Shown: positions 24,220-33,721 of the stretch, in pieces
Numbering within the stretch: the first letter of the stretch is position 1
How the letters are laid out: every line of letters starts with the position of its first letter
Position numbers and translations under genes: made by a program
DNA from: SpSt-398 sp041752235
GTDB lineage: Bacteria; Bacteroidota; Bacteroidia; Chitinophagales; Chitinophagaceae
Reading direction: 5' to 3'
DNA length: 64,000 nucleotides
Assembly (NCBI GenBank): GCA_041752235.1
Contig: JBGSHM010000001.1
Coordinates: 186,001-250,000 of the forward strand
Notes under the pieces: model-generated
Told to the model about the DNA's origin: nothing
Databases searched by the model: none
What the model saw: only the letters and a program-made list of their open reading frames with translations

Positions 24220-27200
24220 CACCACCACCCTAACCCCCTCGCTATGCGATGTAAACTCCGGCGCATACATACACTGAATCGTTGTTACCCCATTGCTGAA
24301 TTCACCTTTGTGTGTGACAAAAAGTTCGTACTCGAAAACATAGGTTCCTTTTTGTAAATAATGAAAGAAGAAATTCGTGCTCGCATCACGGGTGCTTTCG
24401 TAGTAGCCCAGTCCATCCTGCCAGCGATAGCCACTCAACACATTCACAGGCTCCAGGGAACTGGCGCGCATATCTTTCATGTGCACATATTCCATATCAC
24501 GGTCTACCCGCAATTCTATTCGCACGGTGATGCGGTCACCTACATTGGCTACATCCCCTTCATTGATGGGATGTAATACAGGTCCGCGTTCCCCATTCTT
24601 TTTAATGAATAATTTCTTGTTGAGTTTGAGTGGTGTTTCCGCAGAGGTGATCTTATCCAGGTCCTCAAAATACTGCCAGTAAACAGCTCCCCAGGAGGGC
24701 GAGCCACCTGACTTAGCTGTTGATGTATTTTTTACCTGTACCTTGATATCTCCCATAGCAGGTTCTACCTGACGCCCTTCGATGGTCTTTTTGATATAAC
24801 TGGTTCCGGCTTCCGCGCCCGTACCGGAGGTAACAAAGACCGGACCCAGATCGATCTGTACCTCTTGTCCCTGGCTCAGCCAGTCTTCCCCACGAAGCAA
24901 TAAACTATAACAGGCTTCTGCCGTGGCCTTGGTGGTGGACCAATGATTGGTTTTTTTGTTTTTCAGCAACCAGGTCTTTAGCTCATTGACCGTGGTCTGA
25001 TTGTTTCCGATCTCAGAGAATGTTTCGATCAACAAGGCCTGTGTTTCCACAGGGGCCTGGTACCAGAACCAACCGGAAGAAAGTTTCCAATAGCGACCGA
25101 GTTCGGGATTATTGATCGAGGTTTCTTTTAAGGATTTAATGACTGCAGCCGGGGTCTTGGTATCCTTGGTCCGATGGAGGGCCAGCGCGATCATGCCTTG
25201 CGCATATTTTCCCTGTTTGGTCCAGAATTTCTGGGCCTGTGTCCGGTAATAGGTATAAGCGGCTTGCGATGCAGCCGGTATTTTCTTCTCGGGGAAGAAA
25301 CTCCGGAGGTAGAGGTATTGCACCTGTGTCTGGCCAATTTGATTCAGGGCGAGATTGACTTTTCGCTTTTTCAATTGGTCATGGTCCTCTTTTATTTTTT
25401 TATCGAGATAGGGAAGGGCCTTATCCAGTATATTCTCCAGGGTTTTCTTTTGCGTAACAGAAGCCGCATTCAGTTTTAGCAGATGGCCGATACCGGTGAC
25501 AATGTATTGGGTAATATACCGGTCATCGGGCCCACCTTGAAACCATACAAAGGCCCCGCTTGCGTTTTGCATCCGGGTTAGTTTTTCCAGACTGGTATTC
25601 GCTTCATCGCTGAGACGATAGAGATCAAAAAGCAACGCGATCTTTTTCTTTTGTTCTGATTCATTGCGGGCATCAAGCACCCAGGGGGTTTCTTCCAGCA
25701 GAATGGACTTCAGTTCTTCATTCTTTTGCAGGTTGCTTAACAAAGCGGCGGTATCTTTTCCTTTCCAGGATTCAAATACGGCTTTGATCCGCGGAGAACT
25801 GTTGGCGATCAATCCGGCCAGTGCATTGGCATAATACCGGTTCCAGGTCTGCTCGGCACATTCATAGGGATACTCCATTAAGTAGGGCAGGCTTTGCACG
25901 GCATACCAAACGGGATTGGAGGTATATTCTACAGTAAGGCTATGATGTTGCAAGGTCTCCGAGCCACCTGCGTTCAATAGTTTATCAAATTTGAAGGTCT
26001 TGGTACCCGTATCCCGCAGGTGCAGCGGAAGGGTCTCGGTTACCAGCATACGGTTAGTCAATACCGGTAGGGAGGCTTCTTCGCCATCGCTATAGGCACC
26101 TTGTGCCAGGGTATTTGTGGCTGTGGAACTGGCCACGATGCGCCAGGTCAGTGCCCGGTCAAACAGAAAAGGAACTTCGATGGGGAATTTAACCGCTACG
26201 CTTTGTCCGGCAGGTACGGTGAAGTACTGATTGGGAAACATATTCTGAAACCAGCCATCCACTGATTGGTTATTGGTGGCATCAAACAACAGCAGTTGGG
26301 CCTGTCCCGTGATCTCTTCTTCTGTCATGTTCACGATCTTTCCACTGAATTCCATCTTATCTCCTTCACGTAAGAATCGTGGAGGGTTGGGTTGAACCAT
26401 CAGGGGTTTCTGGGTGATGAGTAGTTTGCCTGACTGATTAAAAGCCAGATCTTTGGTATACGCCAGGGTTTGGAGTTTCCAGGTGGTCAGGGCTTCTGGT
26501 GTCGTGAAGGAGAATTCGATATTTCCTTCGCTATCTGTTCTCAGGTCGGGGAAGAAGAAGGCCGTTTCCTGGAGGTTCTTGCGTATGGAGGGTGGCGGGA
26601 TATCTTTTGGATTTTGCGCAAAGGATATTGTATCAGATACTCCATCTGCATCTAAATTATAGTAGCCATCGGAAAGAAGAATGCCGGGGGCTTTGCCTGC
26701 AATTGCGCCTGTCATATCCCTTTTCACAATCCTATCGGCACTAACTTTTATTACACTAGATGTTAAAGACTTACGTTTCCCGTAAACTTGCAAGCCCAAT
26801 AGTTCGTCATAACTTTTTTGCAGATATTTTTCATCCTCATCCTTTTCCCATCTCTCCGCATTTTCCAGTTTGAAGTTTGCACCCGGATCCCAGCTTCTGG
26901 TGGCGAATAAATAGGGCCAGATATAGGGACGGTTCCAATCGTGATCAACGATCTGGTCGAGCGAGGCATCATACATACTCGCAAGCATTTCAGCAGCGAC
27001 CATTTCGCTCTTGTTCCCTTTTATCCTGACCGACCATTTTTCATCTGAACCGGGAAGTGTTTTATCACGGAAGGTTTTGAACTCTACCTGCAGGTCCTTA
27101 TTATTCCACGGTACCTCTATGCGATCCTGGAATTGGTAAAAGCGATTGTCGCGTACCATGAAGGCAGTGATACCAAACCCGCCCCGGTCTTCTTCGGTGG

Positions 27201-30200
27201 CGATGACAGGGAAAGAGGTTTTGCCGGTCTGTAAAGTTTGTTGGGTGGTGGTGACCTGTAATCCAAACCGATCTTGTTTTTGTCCCTTTTTTGCCTCCCG
27301 GTATTCTTCTTTTACTAAAAACACATTGGGTGCCGAAGTGCCTATCTGAATCGAGGTTGTTTCGCCGGGTTCAATCGATTCACTACGACGTGTCCACAGG
27401 TATTGGGGCCTGAGAAGCTGGCTGGCTTGTTCATCCACGATCTCGATATACCGGATGTCCTTGGCTTCTTCGCCCTTTTCACTTTTGGCGGTAACCATTA
27501 TTTCGTAATAGCCAGCAGGCAGACGCGCACCTGTAAGCGGAAATTCTCCTTTTGTACGGGCACTGTCTTTGGCGGTATAAACGATCTTTTCTTTTTCCCA
27601 ATTTTCCCAGTCATCTTCGCCAGCATAAATATCATGGGGGAAACGTCGGATGTATTCTTCTTTCGACAGGATCTGCGATTCCGGTCTTTCCCAGAACCGG
27701 GAACGCAACAAACGTTGCTCGATCTTCAGCGCGGAAATGCCCACTTCTATTTGCGCGGGTTCAAATTCCCCGTTCATGTTTTGGGTAAGAATGGTCAGGC
27801 TTTTCAGACTGTCCAGGCTAACCTGGCCAGGAATTGCGGTGGACAACACCAACCCTTTGTATCCGGCGGAAACCGTTGTTTCTCCTGTCCGGGTTTCTCC
27901 ATTGATATCGACTACATCCGCATACACGGTGTAATCAAATACAGGCTCCAATTTTTTGTCCAGGCTTTTATCGGGTATAGCTGCAAAATCGATATGGAAT
28001 TTTCCTGCCGCATCGGTGGTGGTCTCTCCGTTAACGATCTCTTGTGACGGAGAGGAAGGCTGCCACCAGCGTTTGAACAGCCAGGGATAAATAAAGCGAG
28101 CCTCGCGCACCACCCGGTATTTTACTTTGGCGCCATCAATGGCATTACCGGCATAGGCCTGGGCCGATCCGGTAACCGCTATAGTGTCACCGACCCGGTA
28201 AGCACCTTTTATTTTTTCATATTCCACAAAGAATTTGGGCCGCTTGTATTCTTCTACAGAAAATGAGTAGAAACCATGTCCATCTGCATCCTGTAAAGTG
28301 AATTGCCCCATCAATCCTGTAGATGGCAGACGGAAGGAACCGGATACAGAACCATATTCATTGGAAGTAAGTTCCAGGCTGTCTACAATATCGGAGTTCA
28401 CATTACGCAGGATGTATTTGCCTTTGTGCCGTGTAAGGGGAATGAATTTCTTTTCGGCATCGGGGATGATACCAATGGCTTTGAAATAAACAGTTTGCCC
28501 CGGGCGATAAATGGCCCGGTCAGTGAAGAAAAAGTATTGGCGGTTATCAATCGGCGCTTCGTTTTCGGTATTGTTTCTTGACCAGTAATAATCACTCATC
28601 CATTCATCGAGGAACAAGGATTCTTTTTGGTAGGTGATCGCCAGTTTATAAGGACTATTGCGATCCGATTCATTCATGATATCAGATAGCTCGACGTATC
28701 CATGTTGGTTTGTCTCGAAACTCTTATACCATTCTTCCTTGTATTCTGCTTCTTTCTGGTTATAGATCCGTTTCCAGGCATCTATTTTCGCTCCGGCCAG
28801 TGGCTGACCCGTTTCGCGGTGGAGTACATAGATTTCTTTGCCATTCCGAACAAAGCTGATGGGAGATACAAAAAAATGACGGGCGGAAAGCGTGGCTGTA
28901 TTGATGTCAAAATCTTTTGTTGTAGAGGTGATCAGTAAATATTCGCCGGAGCCAATGCCTTCCACGGGAATTTCAGTAGTATGTTGGAGATGATCAGCGG
29001 GCAGTGGGAGCGCTTGTTCCCAACTCTTGAAGAAAGGTACTTCGAGCAAATACTGCCAGTTCTCTTTTTCATACAGGTCTTCCATTTTCTTCTTCATTTC
29101 CTTTTCTACCTGTACAAGACGCAAATAGATAACAGGTGTGTTGCGGTAGCTGAGAAAGACGCGGAAGGCCTGGTTAGGTAGATTCACTTTTTCCATCTGA
29201 AAAAAGGTCTCGGTTTTCAGGATATTCAACCGGAGATTGTGTGCATTGACCCAACCCTCTGAGCTGTCTTTGGAAGCCAGTATCTGGTTACAGATCTCCA
29301 GGGCCTTTACTCTTTCCCAACGATGGGTGGTATCCTTTAGGGGTTCATAGTCATTGGCCAGTTGATAATGATGATCGGCCAGGAGGTACCAGGCTTGGGC
29401 TGCGGCAGGCAGGGAACCGTATTGTTTCGCAATATGATTCACCGCAAGTAAATGCAATTCCTCTTTATCAGGATGGGTGGAATTTTCCTTGACAAAATCC
29501 AATCGCTTCAGATCGGCGTCGATCAACGCATCGGGTTTTACATCTTTTAAATGAAACCGGATCAGTTCCTGATAGATCTGCAGGGCCTGACGACGAAGGG
29601 AGAGTGTATCCCTCGTATCAAATTTTCGAGTGATGAAATCTGCGGCAGGATCAAAGGCCGAAGCGGCATTGATCTCAAAGGCATCAGCCGGACGGTCGAG
29701 GTCGCTCTCATCACTTTCAAAATAGGCCAGGGCATGGTGGGCGAGCAGGTCATATAAGGTAGGGCGAAGGTGACGGGTATTCCCTTTTTCTAAAATTGCA
29801 TTGTAAGGTTTGAGATCAGTTTTTTGTAATAATACTTTATCAGCCAGGGAGGATTTGAAATGCGTGCTGATCTTTTTATGAAAATCGGCGATCGTCCAGG
29901 TTAAGGGATCATCCTTTTTAAAGCTGATTGTTTCGGTACGGTTATAGATCTGCCAACGGATATCACGGAAGATCGACCAATACTGTGCGCCGATCAGATT
30001 ATGGAGAATGGCTTTGGCCGCAGGGCTGGCGGTCGCGATCTCTTTTTCGAGGTCTTTAATAGATAAGAGCGGGTTCTCTTCTCTTGTTTCTCCCTGAACG
30101 GCGGTATAATAGATCAGGGCCTTGATGACCTGGGCCTCCTGTTTTTCCTTTTTGGCCAGGGCCAATAATTTTTTCAATTCGGTGACTGCACTTTGGGGCA

Positions 30201-30333
30201 GACCGTTTTCAATATGCGTATCGATCTTCTTCCATTCTTTGTCGTAGGTCTTGATGGGTGTTTGGGAAAACATAGGTAAGGTGATTAGTAAGAAGAGAAG
30301 TCCAAAGATGGAATATTTCACAGAAGGTTGCAT
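24214..30333 (-). CDS. alpha-2-macroglobulin family protein
   Basis: 2,039 residues from the ATG at 30331-30333, which gives a clean signal peptide (MQPSVKYSIFGLLFLLITLP); an ATG three codons earlier is also possible. Order of parts: helical N-terminal region (about 30-380), macroglobulin domains including DRAIYRPGQTVYFKAIG near 600, an A2M core with FPDLRTDSEGNIEFSFTTPE near 1260, and an alpha-toroid with thioester motif YECAEQ (Cys near 1493). The family traps proteases and is thought to protect the periplasm. A segment near 1183-1222 (KRKSLTSSVIKVSADRI, then GAIAGKAPGI) resembles the TonB plug motif of SusC-like receptors, which is unusual in an A2M. The stop codon is within a heptad array. 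Confidence 0.92.
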   Translation of the reverse strand: MQPSVKYSIFGLLFLLITLPMFSQTPIKTYDKEWKKIDTHIENGLPQSAVTELKKLLALAKKEKQEAQVIKALIYYTAVQGETREENPLLSIKDLEKEIATASPAAKAILHNLIGAQYWSIFRDIRWQIYNRTETISFKKDDPLTWTIADFHKKISTHFKSSLADKVLLQKTDLKPYNAILEKGNTRHLRPTLYDLLAHHALAYFESDESDLDRPADAFEINAASAFDPAADFITRKFDTRDTLSLRRQALQIYQELIRFHLKDVKPDALIDADLKRLDFVKENSTHPDKEELHLLAVNHIAKQYGSLPAAAQAWYLLADHHYQLANDYEPLKDTTHRWERVKALEICNQILASKDSSEGWVNAHNLRLNILKTETFFQMEKVNLPNQAFRVFLSYRNTPVIYLRLVQVEKEMKKKMEDLYEKENWQYLLEVPFFKSWEQALPLPADHLQHTTEIPVEGIGSGEYLLITSTTKDFDINTATLSARHFFVSPISFVRNGKEIYVLHRETGQPLAGAKIDAWKRIYNQKEAEYKEEWYKSFETNQHGYVELSDIMNESDRNSPYKLAITYQKESLFLDEWMSDYYWSRNNTENEAPIDNRQYFFFTDRAIYRPGQTVYFKAIGIIPDAEKKFIPLTRHKGKYILRNVNSDIVDSLELTSNEYGSVSGSFRLPSTGLMGQFTLQDADGHGFYSFSVEEYKRPKFFVEYEKIKGAYRVGDTIAVTGSAQAYAGNAIDGAKVKYRVVREARFIYPWLFKRWWQPSSPSQEIVNGETTTDAAGKFHIDFAAIPDKSLDKKLEPVFDYTVYADVVDINGETRTGETTVSAGYKGLVLSTAIPGQVSLDSLKSLTILTQNMNGEFEPAQIEVGISALKIEQRLLRSRFWERPESQILSKEEYIRRFPHDIYAGEDDWENWEKEKIVYTAKDSARTKGEFPLTGARLPAGYYEIMVTAKSEKGEEAKDIRYIEIVDEQASQLLRPQYLWTRRSESIEPGETTSIQIGTSAPNVFLVKEEYREAKKGQKQDRFGLQVTTTQQTLQTGKTSFPVIATEEDRGGFGITAFMVRDNRFYQFQDRIEVPWNNKDLQVEFKTFRDKTLPGSDEKWSVRIKGNKSEMVAAEMLASMYDASLDQIVDHDWNRPYIWPYLFATRSWDPGANFKLENAERWEKDEDEKYLQKSYDELLGLQVYGKRKSLTSSVIKVSADRIVKRDMTGAIAGKAPGILLSDGYYNLDADGVSDTISFAQNPKDIPPPSIRKNLQETAFFFPDLRTDSEGNIEFSFTTPEALTTWKLQTLAYTKDLAFNQSGKLLITQKPLMVQPNPPRFLREGDKMEFSGKIVNMTEEEITGQAQLLLFDATNNQSVDGWFQNMFPNQYFTVPAGQSVAVKFPIEVPFLFDRALTWRIVASSTATNTLAQGAYSDGEEASLPVLTNRMLVTETLPLHLRDTGTKTFKFDKLLNAGGSETLQHHSLTVEYTSNPVWYAVQSLPYLMEYPYECAEQTWNRYYANALAGLIANSSPRIKAVFESWKGKDTAALLSNLQKNEELKSILLEETPWVLDARNESEQKKKIALLFDLYRLSDEANTSLEKLTRMQNASGAFVWFQGGPDDRYITQYIVTGIGHLLKLNAASVTQKKTLENILDKALPYLDKKIKEDHDQLKKRKVNLALNQIGQTQVQYLYLRSFFPEKKIPAASQAAYTYYRTQAQKFWTKQGKYAQGMIALALHRTKDTKTPAAVIKSLKETSINNPELGRYWKLSSGWFWYQAPVETQALLIETFSEIGNNQTTVNELKTWLLKNKKTNHWSTTKATAEACYSLLLRGEDWLSQGQEVQIDLGPVFVTSGTGAEAGTSYIKKTIEGRQVEPAMGDIKVQVKNTSTAKSGGSPSWGAVYWQYFEDLDKITSAETPLKLNKKLFIKKNGERGPVLHPINEGDVANVGDRITVRIELRVDRDMEYVHMKDMRASSLEPVNVLSGYRWQDGLGYYESTRDASTNFFFHYLQKGTYVFEYELFVTHKGEFSNGVTTIQCMYAPEFTSHSEGVRVVVE

Positions 30334-30510
30334 AAGGCTCATTTAATTGTATACAAGGTAAATAATCTGTTTCTATAAGGATGCTAAACCCTTAAGAATT
30401 TCATAAAGCCCGGGCGTTTTAACGGTTATTAACGTAGAATCTGGCATGATGGCATGCGTTTGGCATCTTATAGGTAAGAACACAATTATTCACCTTAAAA
30501 AAAGAAAGCC

Positions 30511-31011
30511 ATGAAAAAAATCTACACAACACTTTTTACTCTCCTGATCGGTGTCGCCGTATTTGCGGCAGACATGCGATTCACCGGAAAACTGACCATT
30601 CGCTCGCTTGACAATGATGACATCAAGGTGATGGTGGATGGCAAACGTTTTGATCCTGCCTTCAACAGCCTGAAGCTGGAGAACCTTCGCCCTGGAATCC
30701 ACAAGATCAAAGTCTTTAAAGCAAAGGACCGCTTCTTTAGCGGATTTGGCCGGAAAAAATATGAAGTGGTCTATAATGCCACCATTCATGTACGTCCCGG
30801 TACGCATATCCTGGTGACAATCGACCGTTTCAACCGCTCCAAAGTGGAGACAAGAACTGTCTTTAACAAAGGCCGTGGTTTTGACAATGACCGTGACCGC
30901 CGGTTCAAGGATTGGGATGACAATGGCCATTTCTACGATTTCGAGCGCGATGGAAAGCAAGGTAGACATGAGGAGGAGTGGGATGAAGCGCCGCGGAAAA
31001 ACCGATTCTAG
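30511..31011 (+). CDS. secreted basic protein with PEGA-like segment
   Basis: 166 residues with a signal peptide (MKKIYTTLFTLLIGVAVFAA). The middle (LTIRSLDNDDIKVMVDGKRF, then LRPGIHKIKVFK) resembles the PEGA-type beta-sandwich seen in envelope proteins, and the C-terminal third is rich in Arg, Asp and Lys (DNDRDRRFKDWDDNGHFYDF). It is probably periplasmic; no function is evident. The spacer 30343-30510 to the divergent A2M gene shows no clear -33/-7 pair and no repeat. Confidence 0.65.
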   Translation: MKKIYTTLFTLLIGVAVFAADMRFTGKLTIRSLDNDDIKVMVDGKRFDPAFNSLKLENLRPGIHKIKVFKAKDRFFSGFGRKKYEVVYNATIHVRPGTHILVTIDRFNRSKVETRTVFNKGRGFDNDRDRRFKDWDDNGHFYDFERDGKQGRHEEEWDEAPRKNRF

Positions 31012-31021
31012 TTCCTGACTT

Positions 31022-31095
31022 ACCGCAAAGACGCTATGACACAAAGAAGCGCAAGGATTTCCTTGCGCTTCTTTGTGTCATAGCGTCTTTGCGGT
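31022..31095. repeat. perfect 74-bp palindrome between convergent genes
   Basis: Arms 31022-31057 and 31060-31095 match over all 36 bp (ACCGCAAAGACGCTATGACA at the left end) with only TT between. It ends 5 bp from the sucD stop codon. It is a cgctaag-family element and may act as a bidirectional terminator. Confidence 0.93.
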
Positions 31096-31099
31096 GAAA

Positions 31100-31978
31100 T
31101 TATTTCTTATTTATTACTGCGGCCATTGTCTTCCCAATATCCGCCGGGCTTTGTGCCACATGAATGCCGCACTCCGCCATGATCTTCATTTTTGCGGCAG
31201 CGGTATCATCCGCGCCACCGATGATGGCACCGGCATGACCCATCCGACGACCGGGAGGAGCGGTTTGTCCGGCGATAAATCCGACTACCGGTTTTTTATT
31301 TCCAGCTTGTTTGATCCAATTCGCAGCTTCTGCTTCCATACCCCCGCCGATCTCACCGATCATGACGATACCATCGGTGTCGGGATCGTTCATAAAGAGT
31401 TCAACGGCTTCGCGGGTAGTGGTTCCAATGATCGGGTCGCCACCGATACCTACGGCAGTGGATATTCCCAGTCCGGCTTTCGCTACCTGATCAGCAGCTT
31501 CGTAGGTGAGGGTACCCGATTTGGAGACGATACCGATACGTCCGGCTTTGAATACAAAGCCAGGCATGATGCCCACTTTACATTCACCGGCGGTGATCAC
31601 CCCGGGACAGTTGGGGCCTACGAGGCGGGTATTTTTTCCGAGTAAAAAGTTCTTCACTTTCACCATATCCTGGGTGGGGATTCCTTCGGTGATACAGACC
31701 ACGAGTTCGATCCCTGCTTCGGCCGATTCCATGATGGCATCGGCGGCAAAAGCCGGTGGAACAAATATGATGCTGACATTGGCACCGGTCTGCTTCACAC
31801 AATCTGCTACGGTATTGAATACGGGTTTATCCAGGTGCGTGGTCCCACCTTTGCCGGGGGTTACACCACCAACTACGTTCGTGCCATACTCGATCATTTG
31901 GGTAGCGTGGAAACTTCCTTCCGATCCGGTGAAACCCTGGACAAGAATCCGGGAATTTTTATTTACAAGAATACTCAT
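31100..31978 (-). CDS. sucD: succinate-CoA ligase (ADP-forming) subunit alpha
   Basis: 292 residues, typical length. The N-terminal CoA-binding Rossmann domain has VQGFTGSEGSFHATQMI, GGVTPGKGGTTHLDKPVF and NCPGVI. The phosphorylated histidine is in MGHAGAI (His248, equivalent to the catalytic His of E. coli SucD). The enzyme interconverts succinyl-CoA and succinate with nucleotide phosphorylation in the TCA cycle and needs SucC, which is not in this window. A TACATTTG box at 32003-32010 may drive it as a single gene. Confidence 0.96.
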   Translation of the reverse strand: MSILVNKNSRILVQGFTGSEGSFHATQMIEYGTNVVGGVTPGKGGTTHLDKPVFNTVADCVKQTGANVSIIFVPPAFAADAIMESAEAGIELVVCITEGIPTQDMVKVKNFLLGKNTRLVGPNCPGVITAGECKVGIMPGFVFKAGRIGIVSKSGTLTYEAADQVAKAGLGISTAVGIGGDPIIGTTTREAVELFMNDPDTDGIVMIGEIGGGMEAEAANWIKQAGNKKPVVGFIAGQTAPPGRRMGHAGAIIGGADDTAAAKMKIMAECGIHVAQSPADIGKTMAAVINKK

Positions 31979-32002
31979 GGTGCGGGATGATTAAAAGTCG
32001 GG

Positions 32003-32010
32003 CAAATGTA
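32003..32010 (-). promoter_or_regulatory. candidate -7 box for sucD
   Basis: TACATTTG on the minus strand fits TAnnTTTG, 24 bp before the sucD ATG. Confidence 0.4.
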
Positions 32011-32015
32011 CTGCA

Positions 32016-33665
32016 TTATGCCTTTTCTGCCACCTTTAACCGAAAGTAAAAATAACTGCCCTGGCCAAGTTGTGACCGGACCCCGATCTCTCCGCCCATG
32101 GCCTCGGTGAGGTCTTTGCTGATGGCCAATCCCAAGCCGGTGCCTTTGACGGCATTTTTGCCGGGAACCTTGTAATAACGATCAAACAGGCGGCCCTGGA
32201 AGCCTTCTTCAATACCCGATCCATGGTCAGTTACGCCGATCTCAACCCGGTCACCATCCCGACGGCAACTGATCAGAATATGTTCATCCGGCGGGGAATA
32301 TTTGATGGCATTGGTCAAAAAATTGTTGAGTACCCACCCCGCTTTTTCCTTATCGGCCTTTACCAGGGGCAGATCTTCTGCCAGGGAAACATCTACCCGG
32401 ATATTCTTTTGGTTGGCCGTATTCAAGATGGCCATACGGGCTTCCTCGATCATTTCGGCGGGTGAGATCGGGGAAATAGTGAGTTCGATCTTTCCGCTTT
32501 CTACCTGGCTCAGGTCAAGCAATTCGCTTAATATCCGAAGGATCCGGCGGTTGTCCTCTTTTAGATTGGCCACAAGCTGCAACTGTTCGGCATTGAGCGG
32601 ACCGGTACGATCATCCTCCAATAATTTGAGCGTGAAATCGGAAGAGGCCAACGGTGTTTTGAGTTCATGCGAGATCGTGGCCATGAATTGGGTCTTGGCC
32701 GTATCCAATTCTTTAAACGGGGTGATGTTCTTTAGAATGATGATCAATCCGGGTTTTTTGCCTTCCTGGGGTAGTTCGACCATTTCCCGGGTGAAGAAAT
32801 TCTCCTTTCCTTCTACAACGATCTTGAAGGGCAGACTGGGTTGTTCCTGGAGGAGAAAGCGGAAAAGGTCATTTTTTTCCCGCACTTCCTGTTGCATTTT
32901 TCCTACGATATCCGTTTCCAGTATTCCCAATAAATGAAGGGCCTGCTGGTTGGCAAAAAGTACCAGCCCTTTCTCATCGATCCCGATGCTGGCATCTTTC
33001 AGGGAATTGATCACCGCTTCGGCTCTTTGTTTTTCAAATAATATCCGTGACAGGTTGCTGTGTTCATATTGATCCAATCGTTCGGCCATCAGGTTGAAGG
33101 CATTGGCCAGCTCTCCAAATTCATCCTTTCGTTCCAGATGGATGCGTTTATGGTATTTCTTTTCGGCGATGGCCTTGATGCCTTCCGTAAGAGAAGCGAT
33201 GGGGGAGGCGACCAGAGAAGGGAAATTGAATAAGAATGTAAATCCTGCCAGCAGACAGAAGGTAAGTATAACAGTGATCGTGGTACGGGCGTTGGCCGCT
33301 TCTTTTTGTGCCGTTTGATTTTTGCGATCAATGGCTTGCAGGTTTGATTGCATGATGCGGGTGATCTGTTCCCGTATAGGCTGCAGAAGGCTGTCAATTC
33401 CTTTCCTGGAACGAAACTCGGTGAATAAAGATCGCAGCGCAAGCGTGGCCTTCCCTTCGCCGGGTTCTGTGATATTCTCTTCCTGCAGATGAAGTTGATT
33501 TTCGAATCGCTGAAAGGCGTTTGAAGAATCCATCTTGACCTGGTCAAGAGATAGGATCATTTCCCGGGAATAGTCTAAGGTTTCATAATTGTCCTGTACA
33601 ATGTTTTGTGAATTGGTGGCCAGGCGGTCAAGGTAAAAATAGGAGGAGGCTCCTACCAGGATCAT
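32016..33665 (-). CDS. sensor histidine kinase of the kdp cluster, N-terminus out of frame
   Basis: 549 residues are open, starting inside what should be the first membrane helix (MILVGASSYFYLDRLA). Order: periplasmic sensor helix bundle (about 15-120), second membrane helix (about 130-150), HAMP (about 150-205), PAS (about 215-310), HisKA with phosphorylated His333 in ATISHELKTPL, then HATPase with N box NNFLTNAIKYSPP and G boxes DHGSGI and GTGLGLA. Upstream, an ATG overlapping the kdpD stop (33719-33721) starts MPTKLKTKVSL but runs out of frame at a run of seven G (33683-33689). One extra G would join the two parts into a normal membrane anchor. It probably phosphorylates the NtrC-type regulator at 40539. 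Confidence 0.8.
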   Translation of the reverse strand: MILVGASSYFYLDRLATNSQNIVQDNYETLDYSREMILSLDQVKMDSSNAFQRFENQLHLQEENITEPGEGKATLALRSLFTEFRSRKGIDSLLQPIREQITRIMQSNLQAIDRKNQTAQKEAANARTTITVILTFCLLAGFTFLFNFPSLVASPIASLTEGIKAIAEKKYHKRIHLERKDEFGELANAFNLMAERLDQYEHSNLSRILFEKQRAEAVINSLKDASIGIDEKGLVLFANQQALHLLGILETDIVGKMQQEVREKNDLFRFLLQEQPSLPFKIVVEGKENFFTREMVELPQEGKKPGLIIILKNITPFKELDTAKTQFMATISHELKTPLASSDFTLKLLEDDRTGPLNAEQLQLVANLKEDNRRILRILSELLDLSQVESGKIELTISPISPAEMIEEARMAILNTANQKNIRVDVSLAEDLPLVKADKEKAGWVLNNFLTNAIKYSPPDEHILISCRRDGDRVEIGVTDHGSGIEEGFQGRLFDRYYKVPGKNAVKGTGLGLAISKDLTEAMGGEIGVRSQLGQGSYFYFRLKVAEKA

Positions 33666-33721
33666 CAGGGCAAACAGAAAAACCCCCCCAGGCTGACCTT
33701 TGTTTTTAATTTAGTTGGCAT
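33666..33721 (-). other. frameshifted 5' end of the kdp histidine kinase gene
   Basis: The ATG at 33719-33721 shares its A with the kdpD TGA (TGATG), a translational-coupling overlap. The leader MPTKLKTKVSLGG is followed by GGGGGGG-TTTTT, after which the frame hits a stop (TGTTTGCCCTGA). Restoring one base gives VFLFALMILVGASS, a membrane helix continuous with the downstream ORF. Confidence 0.75.
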
